A stretch of DNA of 64,000 nucleotides from a bacterium ADurb.Bin236 (GTDB taxonomy: Bacteria; UBP15; UBA6099): NCBI GenBank assembly GCA_002069885.1, contig MWCD01000010.1, positions 1 to 64,000 of the forward strand. Direction: 5' to 3'. Position numbers and translations under genes: made by a program. Shown one piece after another: positions 44,644-52,069 of the stretch. The notes under the pieces are model-generated. The model was given only the letters and a program-made list of their open reading frames with translations. It was not told where the DNA came from and ran no database searches. Position 1 is the stretch's first letter, and each line of letters starts with the position of its first letter.

Positions 44644-44721
44644 ACTCCGTCGATTAGTTCCGGCGAGAAGCGCCGCAACGCGGCGAACGCCCGCCGAAAT
44701 CTATGAAAGGAATCTAAAAAA

Positions 44722-44931
44722 ATGGCATCATGCAAAGAACAAACTGAAGTTTACGCCCGGGTTGTCGGATATTTTCGCCCGGTGAAACACTGGAACGTCG
44801 GAAAGCGAGAGGAGTTCAACAACCGAGTCGTGTATGAAACGGCTTCGTTCGACTCCGAGATAACTCGCTCAGCGGCGGTGGAAAATGAATTCGTTGCCGA
44901 TAAAATGGTTTCAGGGAACTTCGCTAATTGA
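44722..44931 (+). CDS. Stand-alone glycyl-radical domain of the split NrdD
   Basis: A 69-residue ORF that continues the NrdD alignment exactly where the larger protein breaks off. After MAS comes the Cys that would complete the zinc knuckle, then TEVYARVVGYFRPV, with the glycyl-radical Gly in RVVGY, and HWNVGKREEFNNR, the conserved NrdD C-terminus. A tail of about 28 residues follows that normal NrdD proteins lack. AAAGGA lies about 10 nt before the ATG, so it looks independently translated. It is in frame with nrdD, 123 nt separating the CPY of one from the CKE of the other, with TGA codons at 44641 and 44704. The radical subunit would have to assemble with the 675-residue part. It overlaps nrdG by 47 nt. 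Confidence 0.85.
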   Translation: MASCKEQTEVYARVVGYFRPVKHWNVGKREEFNNRVVYETASFDSEITRSAAVENEFVADKMVSGNFAN

Positions 44932-45673
44932 CTATCCCGGACGCGTCGCGTCCATAGTCTTCGTCGGCGGATGCAACTTCAGATGCAGATTTTGTTACAA
45001 CAGGGATCTGATATCAGCCGACACCGTCCCTGACGTCGACGCCGAAGAGATTCTCCGTGAGCTTAAACACAGGCGCGGGTTCATCGACGGCGTGGTGATT
45101 ACGGGCGGCGAGCCGACTCTCAACCACGGGATAATCGATTTCCTTTGCGCGGTAAAGCGCATCGGCATAGATGTCAAAATCGACACCAACGGCAGCAACC
45201 CTGAAACGCTGGAATGGATTATCGAGGAGCGGCTGGCCGAATATGTAGCGATGGACTATAAGGCCCCGCTCAGAAAACTCGACTCCGTAATTGGCGCAAA
45301 GGGCATGGCTGAACGCGTTCATGCTTCCGCCATGCTGCTGATTCACCGGGCAACCTGCCGCTATGAGTTCCGAACCACCGTGCATCCTTCTCTACACGAT
45401 CCTTTTGACATCGATGAGATGGCTGAAGAGATTCACGGAGCGGCGGCATACCACCTCCAGCAGTTCCATCCGGTGGATTCTCTCGACTCGTCTCTGCTCA
45501 GCGTTCCTGCGTACGGCCCTGATTTTTTCAGAGCCGTCTCCCACAGAATTTCCGATAGATTCCCCGTATTCTCCATCCGCAATCTTCCCGACTTTCAGAT
45601 GAATGAAGCGCCCGCATCCGACACCGAGACAGAATTAGCCCCAAAGTTTATTAACCACAGCGCAGACCGATAA
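44885..45673 (+). CDS. nrdG: NrdG-type radical-SAM activase of anaerobic ribonucleotide reductase
   Basis: A 262-residue radical-SAM protein. The cluster motif CNFRCRFCYN lies at about residues 31-40, the SAM-binding GGEP in VVITGGEPTLNH near 72, and KIDTNGSNPETL near 99. It begins SLIDYPGRVASIVF, as in the NrdG proteins of anaerobes that are longer than the E. coli form. It abstracts hydrogen to install the glycyl radical in NrdD. The ATG at 44885 follows GGTGG closely and lies inside the end of the glycyl-radical ORF (different frame), implying translational coupling of the three nrd genes. Confidence 0.92.
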   Translation: MNSLPIKWFQGTSLIDYPGRVASIVFVGGCNFRCRFCYNRDLISADTVPDVDAEEILRELKHRRGFIDGVVITGGEPTLNHGIIDFLCAVKRIGIDVKIDTNGSNPETLEWIIEERLAEYVAMDYKAPLRKLDSVIGAKGMAERVHASAMLLIHRATCRYEFRTTVHPSLHDPFDIDEMAEEIHGAAAYHLQQFHPVDSLDSSLLSVPAYGPDFFRAVSHRISDRFPVFSIRNLPDFQMNEAPASDTETELAPKFINHSADR

Positions 45674-45754
45674 ACCCAGTACGGCGCATTGAAAAGATTA
45701 TAACGAAAATCAGGCTCTATCATTGAGCCCGAATTCGTCATTGGGATTCGGGAT

Positions 45755-45786
45755 AAAAAACGGCTCCCCGTCAGGAGAGCCGTTTT
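45755..45786 (-). terminator. Bidirectional intrinsic terminator between nrdG and the multiheme cytochrome gene
   Basis: A stem pairing 45757-45766 with 45777-45786, CGGCTC with GAGCCG extended by an A/T stretch. On the minus strand it is followed by six T (45760-45755) and ends the cytochrome transcript. On the plus strand it is followed by only four T and probably also serves nrdG. Confidence 0.8.
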
Positions 45787-45813
45787 GATGGTTTCGCGAT
45801 TGGTAGCGCTATC

Positions 45814-47433
45814 TCAATGGCACTGAGCGCAATAGTCTTTCTTGTGGCAGAGCATGCAGAGCGCGTTTTTAGCTTTGGCCGCCGGACCGTGCGACGACAT
45901 GAAGTCTTCATTGTGGTCGGCGGGTTTAATATCTGAATGGCAATTCTCGCAGTCGGCTGTCTTGTGGCAGACGGCGCAGCGTTTGAACTGCTTGTTGGCG
46001 AGATCGCCGTGGTTGGAAGCGATATCGTCGGCGTGCGGGTACGCTCCGCCGCCGTGGCAGGTGTCGCAGTAAGACTTCGCGTGGCAGCCTACGCATCTGG
46101 CTTTGTTAGCGCGCGCTTCCGGGCCGTGCTTCATTTTGAAGTTAGCCTTCTTGTGGTCGGCAGGTTTGGATTTCTTGTGGCAGTCGTCGCAGAACTTCTG
46201 GTCGTGACAGAACGAACATTGGGTGGACTTCTCGGCGGCTTCCTTGCCGTGCGTTTTCAGATAGTCCTTCGGATGCGGGATAAGCGAATGGCACGCCTTG
46301 CACTTCTTTCCTTCGATATTGTGACAGGCGTTGCAAAATTCCACATTGCCGGCTGCGTCCGCTTTATGGTTTTTGACATAGCCTTTTGCGGAGTGAGAAG
46401 CGGGCGGATTCTTTGCGTGGCATTTATCGCAGAAGTCGCTTTTGTGGCACTTGGTGCACTCGGAGGGATTCTTTCGAAGAATCGGGCCGTGATTCTTCAG
46501 CACTTCCTCGGGGTGAGGCAGCGCGTATCCGTGGCAACTCTGGCAGAGGGGAGAAAACTTCATGTTGCCGTGGCAGGCGATACATGACGCCTCTTCTTTT
46601 TTCGCCTGTTTTGTGTGGTTCGTTCTCCAGTCCGCTCTATCATGATATTTAAATTTCTTGGAATCTCTGACGTGGCATTTCTGGCAGAATTCGGTGGCGT
46701 GGCAGTTGCCGCAGGACTCCTTGAGGGCTTTCGACTTGTCTTTTGAAAGCCTCTGGATCGAAGTCTGATGGCTGACTCCCCACGTGCTGTCGTGGTATCT
46801 GTATATTTTTTTCTGGTGGCAGGTTATGCAGAAGCTGTGCGTGTGGCAGTCGCGGCATTTCTGATTCTCTTTTTTTGCGACCATCGGGTGGGTGTAGCTC
46901 CAGCCCTTGGCATGGTCGTCAACCATCGTCTTGTGGCACTCGCCGTTATTGCAGTAATCCACGGTGTGGCAAGCCGCGCAAGACGCGTTTGTGCGCTGTC
47001 CGGGCTTGTCAACGTTGAAGAATTTGCCGTGCTCGTCCCATTTATTTGTGTTTTTGTCATGCGCCCATTTAGCCTGATGGCATTCGTTGCAGGAATCGTA
47101 ATGGTCGTGGCATGCCAGACAGCTTTTCGGGTCGGCCTTGTATTCGTTGATGTGGCGCGCCACCATTCCGGGCTTATGCGGCGCGGCGGAAACGTGACAC
47201 GCGTAACAATATCTGCTCTCGCAGTTTTCGGGGTCGATCGTTTCAAGTCCCTCGACATGGGAATCTATCCATTCCTGCGTAAAATGCGCGCCTATGTGCG
47301 GCGTCGGAACCTCGCAGGCTTCGGGGTCCGCTTTCGGTTTCTGCTTGCAGCCGGTTCCCGCGAAAACTACCAGCGCCGCAAGCGCGCATACCGCCAGTTC
47401 TTTCATTCTCATAGGTTTTCGCATATCTCTCAT
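45814..47433 (-). CDS. Large exported multiheme c-type cytochrome (22 CxxCH motifs plus one CX4CH)
   Basis: A 539-residue protein with an N-terminal signal sequence that ends at a lipobox-like FAGTGC, so it may be an outer- or inner-membrane lipoprotein facing the periplasm. I count 22 canonical CxxCH haem sites from CYACH near residue 75 to CAQCH, which is the very C-terminus. There is one further CNNGECH (CX4CH) after the fourth. Most sites come in close pairs separated by His-rich spacers with HG or DH repeats, a regular architecture of about 35-45 residues per pair. Such proteins move electrons across the periplasm or to extracellular acceptors. It lies downstream of rnfB in the same orientation, with an RseC-like gene between on the other strand. 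Confidence 0.95.
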   Translation of the reverse strand: MRDMRKPMRMKELAVCALAALVVFAGTGCKQKPKADPEACEVPTPHIGAHFTQEWIDSHVEGLETIDPENCESRYCYACHVSAAPHKPGMVARHINEYKADPKSCLACHDHYDSCNECHQAKWAHDKNTNKWDEHGKFFNVDKPGQRTNASCAACHTVDYCNNGECHKTMVDDHAKGWSYTHPMVAKKENQKCRDCHTHSFCITCHQKKIYRYHDSTWGVSHQTSIQRLSKDKSKALKESCGNCHATEFCQKCHVRDSKKFKYHDRADWRTNHTKQAKKEEASCIACHGNMKFSPLCQSCHGYALPHPEEVLKNHGPILRKNPSECTKCHKSDFCDKCHAKNPPASHSAKGYVKNHKADAAGNVEFCNACHNIEGKKCKACHSLIPHPKDYLKTHGKEAAEKSTQCSFCHDQKFCDDCHKKSKPADHKKANFKMKHGPEARANKARCVGCHAKSYCDTCHGGGAYPHADDIASNHGDLANKQFKRCAVCHKTADCENCHSDIKPADHNEDFMSSHGPAAKAKNALCMLCHKKDYCAQCH

Positions 47434-47466
47434 GCTTCCTTGTTTAGGTTTTTGCTTCGTGAAACC

Positions 47467-47495
47467 TTGAACGCGTTCCGGTTGTTCTGTAAAGT
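47467..47495 (+). promoter_or_regulatory. Possible promoter for the RseC-like gene
   Basis: TTGAAC (47467-47472), a 17-nt spacer and TAAAGT (47490-47495), with AAAGGAGA and the ATG at 47514 just downstream. Both boxes match consensus at four of six positions. Confidence 0.35.
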
Positions 47496-47513
47496 AAAGA
47501 AAGGAGACTGACC

Positions 47514-48011
47514 ATGCCCAGCGAACAGGGAATCGTGATTAGCACAAGCTCGCGGAAAGCCGTGGTCAGAACGGTAAGGAATGAAGCCTGCGCCGGTTGC
47601 GGCGGACAGAGCATGTGCTCGGCGATGGGAGGCGGCAAGATAAATTTCGTCGAGGCCGTCAACAAAGCCGGAGCCTCCAAAGGCGACCGCGTTCTGCTTG
47701 AAATATCCGACTCCGCTTTCATGACAGGCTCTTTCCTGATTTTCTTCGTTCCCATCGTGGGGTTGGTAGCCGGCGTTTTTTTAGGCAGCCACTTCGGCAA
47801 AATTTACGGTTGGGACCATAACGCCGCCGCTCTTATTTTCGGGCTTGGCGTTTTCGCCGTCTTTATGTCGGCGATGGTTCTGGTCGGCAACCGCACAGCT
47901 TCTAAAAACCCCGCTTACACTCCGACGATAGTCAGCGTGCTGACTCGCGCTAAAGACATGGACTCTGCGGCCACTAACATAGCAGGCGATTCAATCTGCC
48001 ATCCATCCTGA
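47514..48011 (+). CDS. rseC: RseC/MucC-family membrane protein
   Basis: A 165-residue protein. The N-terminal beta-rich part carries the conserved cysteines CAGCGGQSMC (about residues 25-34), followed by a polar stretch and two transmembrane helices (about 72-95 and 103-125), the RseC layout. In proteobacteria RseC (RsxC-linked) helps the Rsx/Rnf electron complex reduce SoxR or acts in envelope-stress control, and homologues are often found beside rnf genes, as here. AAAGGAGA lies 6 nt before the ATG. It is divergent from the cytochrome gene and convergent with rnfB. Confidence 0.85.
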   Translation: MPSEQGIVISTSSRKAVVRTVRNEACAGCGGQSMCSAMGGGKINFVEAVNKAGASKGDRVLLEISDSAFMTGSFLIFFVPIVGLVAGVFLGSHFGKIYGWDHNAAALIFGLGVFAVFMSAMVLVGNRTASKNPAYTPTIVSVLTRAKDMDSAATNIAGDSICHPS

Positions 48012-48117
48012 TCCGGGTTCAAGGTTTTCAAGTTTCAGAGCGAACGGCCGGATTCTCCGGGTTTCGCAAAAAAAGCTTATGTACATGCGGCTATCGTCGC
48101 CGCAGACGCATCCGAAT

Positions 48118-50217
48118 TTAAGAAACTTCGATCAAATCCCTGCTATAGCAAAGAACGCCGCACTGTAGGCAGCGGTCCGCCTCGTAAAGAGCCACGTCTT
48201 CGGCTAGACCGAGAGCGCATTCCTGAAAATCCTTGTTTCTGATATCCGGCTCGACTTCTGGCATCGACACTCTGGCTTTGTATGTTACACCCGTGACGGA
48301 TGGCAGACAGCTTTCCGGGATGTTCTTAATAAGAGCTTCGGGCGGAGCTTTCAGCTCAGCTTCCGGATCGAAGTAGAGATGCATGGCTCGTGCGGCGCGT
48401 CTTCCGTCTCCGATGGCGGACACCACAGTGAGCGGACCGTTGTAACAGTCGCCGCCGGTGAAAACGAACGGAGCTTTTGTCTGAAGAGTGCCGGGGTCGG
48501 CTACGATTGAGTTCCATCGGGTCTTTTCGACCTTGCCCTTTAATTCGGGGTCTGATTCGAGGAAGCTGACATCCGGGGCCTGCCCGATCGCCGCGATTAT
48601 GTTGTCCACTTTGATGACCTGTTCGGAACCTTCGATCGGCACAGGGCTTCTGCGGCCGCTGGCATCCGGTTCTCCGAGCTTCATCTTGAGACATTCAATG
48701 CCGACCAGTTCGCCTTTTTCATCCGTGACGACTTTCGTGGGAGCGACGAGGAAATGGAACTTCACTCCTTCGTGAATCGCTTCTTCGACTTCGTAAGGCT
48801 CTGCGGGCATCTCGGCGCGAGTCCTTCTGTACACCACCATCACTTCTTCGACGCCCATTCTGACCGCCGTTCTCGCGCAGTCCATCGCGGTGTTTCCGCC
48901 GCCGATTACCGCCACCCGCTTGCCGAGCTTCATCTTTTCGCCGACATGCATAGTCTCAAGAAATTTTATCCCGTGAATAACGCCCTTGGCGTCTTCGTTC
49001 TCGACTCTCATCGGCGAGCTTTTCCATGCGCCGATCCCAATAAACACGGCGTCGAACCCTTGGTCGGTCAGGTCTTTTATGGTGAAGTCCCTGCCGAACT
49101 TGACGTTCAGTTTGACGTCCACTCCCAAATCCAAAATGTGCTGGATTTCCTTGTCGAGAATCTTTTGTTTGGGCAATCTGTATTCGGGGATGCCGTATCT
49201 AATCATGCCGCCGAGTTCGGGCATCATGTCGAATATGGTCGCGCCGTGGCCGAGTCTGCGCAAATAATACGCGCATGTCAGGCCGGCCGGGCCGCCGCCA
49301 ACGATGGCGACTTTTTTGCCGCTTTCCGGGTTCCTGTCCACAGGATAGAAACCCGCGTTCATTTCTAGGTCGGCCGCGTAGCGTTTCAGATGGTTGATCG
49401 CCACCGGCTCGTCCGCGTCCTTTCTGCGGCACTGGTGCTCGCAGGGATGCGGGCACACCCTGCCCACGCTCAACGGCAGCGGGTTGCGCTCTTTTATCGT
49501 CTGGATCGCTTCTTTATATCTCTTGTGTTTGATGTGGTTGATATATTGCGGAATGTCAATCTGGGCTGGGCATGTCTGCCTGCACGGCGCGAGACAGTCG
49601 GAAATTTTGTTGAAGCTCAAAAGCCTTTCGGTCATAGACTGCAATTCGAGAACGTGTTTGGGGCATAGAGCTACGCAAGCGCCGCAGCCGGTGCATACGA
49701 CCGGGTCGATTACCGGCAGGCCTTCGGCTCCCATCTTTATCGCGCCGAACGGACAGTTCTTCGCGCAGGTTCCGAGGCCGATACAGCATCTGTCGCAGTT
49801 GCGAGCGCCCTCCCACATTGCCACCGCCGAGCGGCAGTCCTGAATTCCCTGATATTCATACAACTTGTCTATTCTGTAGCCTGCGCGGCATTTCAGGATT
49901 GAGACCTGCCGCTCTTTAGCTTTGACTTCCATGCCCATGACTTTGGCCACAGCGGCGGCTGAAGCCACTCCGCCCGCCACGCACACGTCCACGCCCGCTT
50001 TACCCTTCACGACCGCTTCCGCGGCTGCGGAGCAACCGGCGAAACCGCATCCGCCGCAGTTCGCGCCCAGCATGGCGCCTTCCACTTCGGCTATGCGCGG
50101 GTCTTCGTAAACATAGAATATTTTGGACGCCGCGCTCAACAGAACTGCCGCAGCCAGCCCCAGCCCCAACATCACAGCCGTCGCCTTCAATATCGCGCTG
50201 ATTACTTCAGGATCCAT
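48118..50217 (-). CDS. rnfB: RnfB fused to a GltD/NfnB-like NAD(P)H oxidoreductase module
   Basis: A 699-residue protein, about twice the normal RnfB size or more. The first 210 residues are RnfB: an N-terminal membrane helix, the CGGCGFAGC cluster near 54, then two ferredoxin motifs (CDRCCIGLGTCAKNCP near 142, CTGCGACVALCP near 177). The chain continues with a GltD-like module: CLAPCRQTCPAQIDIPQY near 209, CPHPCEHQCRR near 255, FAD motif VGGGPAGLTCAYYL near 305, GGGNTAMDCARTA near 438, and FTGGDCYNGPLTVVSAIGDG near 578. It ends with a CLQCGVLC motif. RnfB is the entry point for ferredoxin electrons. The fused part suggests direct exchange with NAD(P)H or electron bifurcation (inference). It is the last gene of rnfCDGEAB. 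Confidence 0.94.
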   Translation of the reverse strand: MDPEVISAILKATAVMLGLGLAAAVLLSAASKIFYVYEDPRIAEVEGAMLGANCGGCGFAGCSAAAEAVVKGKAGVDVCVAGGVASAAAVAKVMGMEVKAKERQVSILKCRAGYRIDKLYEYQGIQDCRSAVAMWEGARNCDRCCIGLGTCAKNCPFGAIKMGAEGLPVIDPVVCTGCGACVALCPKHVLELQSMTERLLSFNKISDCLAPCRQTCPAQIDIPQYINHIKHKRYKEAIQTIKERNPLPLSVGRVCPHPCEHQCRRKDADEPVAINHLKRYAADLEMNAGFYPVDRNPESGKKVAIVGGGPAGLTCAYYLRRLGHGATIFDMMPELGGMIRYGIPEYRLPKQKILDKEIQHILDLGVDVKLNVKFGRDFTIKDLTDQGFDAVFIGIGAWKSSPMRVENEDAKGVIHGIKFLETMHVGEKMKLGKRVAVIGGGNTAMDCARTAVRMGVEEVMVVYRRTRAEMPAEPYEVEEAIHEGVKFHFLVAPTKVVTDEKGELVGIECLKMKLGEPDASGRRSPVPIEGSEQVIKVDNIIAAIGQAPDVSFLESDPELKGKVEKTRWNSIVADPGTLQTKAPFVFTGGDCYNGPLTVVSAIGDGRRAARAMHLYFDPEAELKAPPEALIKNIPESCLPSVTGVTYKARVSMPEVEPDIRNKDFQECALGLAEDVALYEADRCLQCGVLCYSRDLIEVS

Positions 50218-50284
50218 TTTTCATCTCCCGCAAGTTAGCTTTGCATTCGGCCCCGCGTCTCTTGGGGCCGTGTTTCTGCCTTCT

Positions 50285-50860
50285 TCACACCATTCCGAGA
50301 AAGCCCATGAACGAAAGAGCTATCAACCCCGCCGTCACAAGCCCTATTGCAGTGCCAGAAAAAGCTTTTGGAATAGGCGCGGTCTCGAATCTCTCTCTGA
50401 TCCCCGCGAAGAGCACCAGAGCAAGCCCGTATCCGACCGCCGACGCAAATGAGAAAACTATCGACTTCACCAAATCATATTCGTTATCAATAATTATTAC
50501 GCACGCGCCTAAAACCGCGCAGTTTGTTGTTATAAGGGGAAGAAAGATGCCGAGCGCTTTGTACAGCGGCGGCAGCGCCTTTTTCATGAACATTTCCACG
50601 AACTGAACCAGAGCCGCTATCACGAGAATGAACGCTATCGTCCTCAGATATTGCAAATTGAACGGGACAAGCAGATATTCCCATGTCAGCCAAGACATCA
50701 CTGCCGCAAGCACCATAACGAAGACAACCGCGAAAGCCATCCCCATGGCTGTGTCGACCTTCTTGGAAACCCCGAGGAACGGGCAGTTGCCCAAGAACTT
50801 AGCGAGCAGGATATTGTTTACGAATATTGCGCCTATAATCATTAAGATATATTCGTTCAT
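50285..50860 (-). CDS. rnfA: RnfA, membrane subunit of the Rnf complex
   Basis: A 191-residue integral membrane protein with six predicted helices. It starts MNEYILMIIGAIFVNNILL and has the conserved LGNCPFLGVS (with the membrane Cys) near residue 25 and the mirrored ITTNCAVLGAC near 110. Those cysteines hold the intramembrane iron-sulfur cluster shared by RnfA and RnfE. GAGGTCGG precedes the ATG. It lies between rnfE (15 nt) and rnfB. Confidence 0.97.
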   Translation of the reverse strand: MNEYILMIIGAIFVNNILLAKFLGNCPFLGVSKKVDTAMGMAFAVVFVMVLAAVMSWLTWEYLLVPFNLQYLRTIAFILVIAALVQFVEMFMKKALPPLYKALGIFLPLITTNCAVLGACVIIIDNEYDLVKSIVFSFASAVGYGLALVLFAGIRERFETAPIPKAFSGTAIGLVTAGLIALSFMGFLGMV

Positions 50861-50875
50861 GTCCGACCTCTTAAA

Positions 50876-51463
50876 TTATTTTTTGCCCACAAGACTCATA
50901 AGCCCGAGAATCACTCCGAGGCAAACGAACGCGCCGGGAGCTTTAATCATGAACTCGAAAGGCATGTAAGACGCCGGCATAACGGCAAAACCCCATATTG
51001 ATCCCACCCCGAAAAGCTCTCTCAATGCCCCGAGGAATGTCAGCGCAATTGTGAAACCGATTCCTATGCCGAGTCCGTCCGCGAATGAATAAAGAACTCC
51101 GTTTTTCGCCGCGAAAGCTTCCGCTCTTCCAAGTATGATGCAGTTGACCACTATGAGCGGAATGAATATGCCGAGAATCTGATAAAAAGGAAACACATAA
51201 GCTTTCATCATCATCTCGACTATTACGACGAACGATGCAATAACAAGGATGTAGGCGGCAATACGAACCTTGCTCGGTATGACTTTCCGCAGCATTGATA
51301 TCAGCACGTTGGAGCAGACCAGAACGAAAGTGGTCGCCATACCCATGAAGAATCCGTTTGCAGCGGCCGCAGTCACGGCTAGTGTGGGGCATAATCCCAA
51401 AACAAGCTTAAACGGCGGGATTTCCTTCCATAATCCTTTGATAAACTCCTGATAGAATCTCAT
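50876..51463 (-). CDS. rnfE: RnfE, membrane subunit of the Rnf complex
   Basis: A 195-residue membrane protein with six helices, homologous to RnfA. FIKGLWKEIPPFKLVLGLCPTLAV begins the chain with one conserved Cys, and IPLIVVNCIILGRAEAFA near 107 carries the other, which completes the intramembrane cluster with RnfA. I start at the ATG at 51463, which has GGGTGG 5-6 nt upstream; a GTG 9 nt earlier is less likely. Confidence 0.96.
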   Translation of the reverse strand: MRFYQEFIKGLWKEIPPFKLVLGLCPTLAVTAAAANGFFMGMATTFVLVCSNVLISMLRKVIPSKVRIAAYILVIASFVVIVEMMMKAYVFPFYQILGIFIPLIVVNCIILGRAEAFAAKNGVLYSFADGLGIGIGFTIALTFLGALRELFGVGSIWGFAVMPASYMPFEFMIKAPGAFVCLGVILGLMSLVGKK

Positions 51464-51478
51464 ATTGGCCACCCGATA

Positions 51479-52069
51479 TTATTTAACTTCTGAGATGATC
51501 TTGTCGCCGTTGTCCCTAATAATGCCAATAGCGTCGTTTACGGCTTTACAAACCGCCCTAGATGAAATGCTAGCTCCCGTTACCGCGTCTATCCCGCCGC
51601 CGTCGGCTTTGAGAGCCAAGGTTACATCCAACGGAACGTTCTTGAACTGATCGATGAACTTAGGCTCTTTTGTCCTTGTGCCAAGTCCGGGAGTGTCGCT
51701 CATTGTGGTTATACTGACGCCAGACAACCTTTTCTTCTCTATGTCGTAACCGACCATCGCGCCTAGATCGCCGCCATAGCTGCTCGCAAATGTCTCTAAC
51801 GCGATAGCCAGCAGCTTGCCGTCTTTTTTCGCTGGATACACGGTTATCGTTTTCGCCGAATCTCCCTCGCCAATAGCAACCTCTATTTTGTCTTCGACAA
51901 GGCTGTTGTCGTAAGCTGGAAGAATACTTTTAAGGGCAGGTTCTTTAAGATACTGGAATTCGGCGGCGGCTATGGGCTTGGCGGTAATATTATTGATGTA
52001 GCTGAGAGCCGCGCCCGTAGTGGCCGAAATGATTGAAAGCACAACTATCATTTTAATAATATCACGCAT
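51479..52069 (-). CDS. rnfG: RnfG, flavin-carrying subunit of the Rnf complex
   Basis: A 196-residue protein with one N-terminal membrane helix (about 5-27) and a periplasmic FMN-binding domain. The covalent flavin site, [ST]GA[ST] in RnfG/NqrC, reads AVTGASISS near residue 165. So ApbE-type flavinylation of this Ser/Thr is expected, although no apbE gene is in the window. GGAGG lies 7 nt before the ATG, which overlaps the end of rnfD by 8 nt. Confidence 0.95.
   Translation of the reverse strand: MRDIIKMIVVLSIISATTGAALSYINNITAKPIAAAEFQYLKEPALKSILPAYDNSLVEDKIEVAIGEGDSAKTITVYPAKKDGKLLAIALETFASSYGGDLGAMVGYDIEKKRLSGVSITTMSDTPGLGTRTKEPKFIDQFKNVPLDVTLALKADGGGIDAVTGASISSRAVCKAVNDAIGIIRDNGDKIISEVK

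Noticed and set aside
44608-44730. Intein or group I/II intron as the cause of the nrdD split
   Set aside because: The 123-nt gap is too short for an intein or a self-splicing intron and shows no splice motifs; two in-frame TGA codons and a new ribosome-binding site are present instead.
48065-48110. Terminator between the convergent RseC-like gene and rnfB
   Set aside because: A stem TGCGGC/GCCGCA exists, but the nearest T-tract is about 11 nt away on the minus strand and absent on the plus strand.
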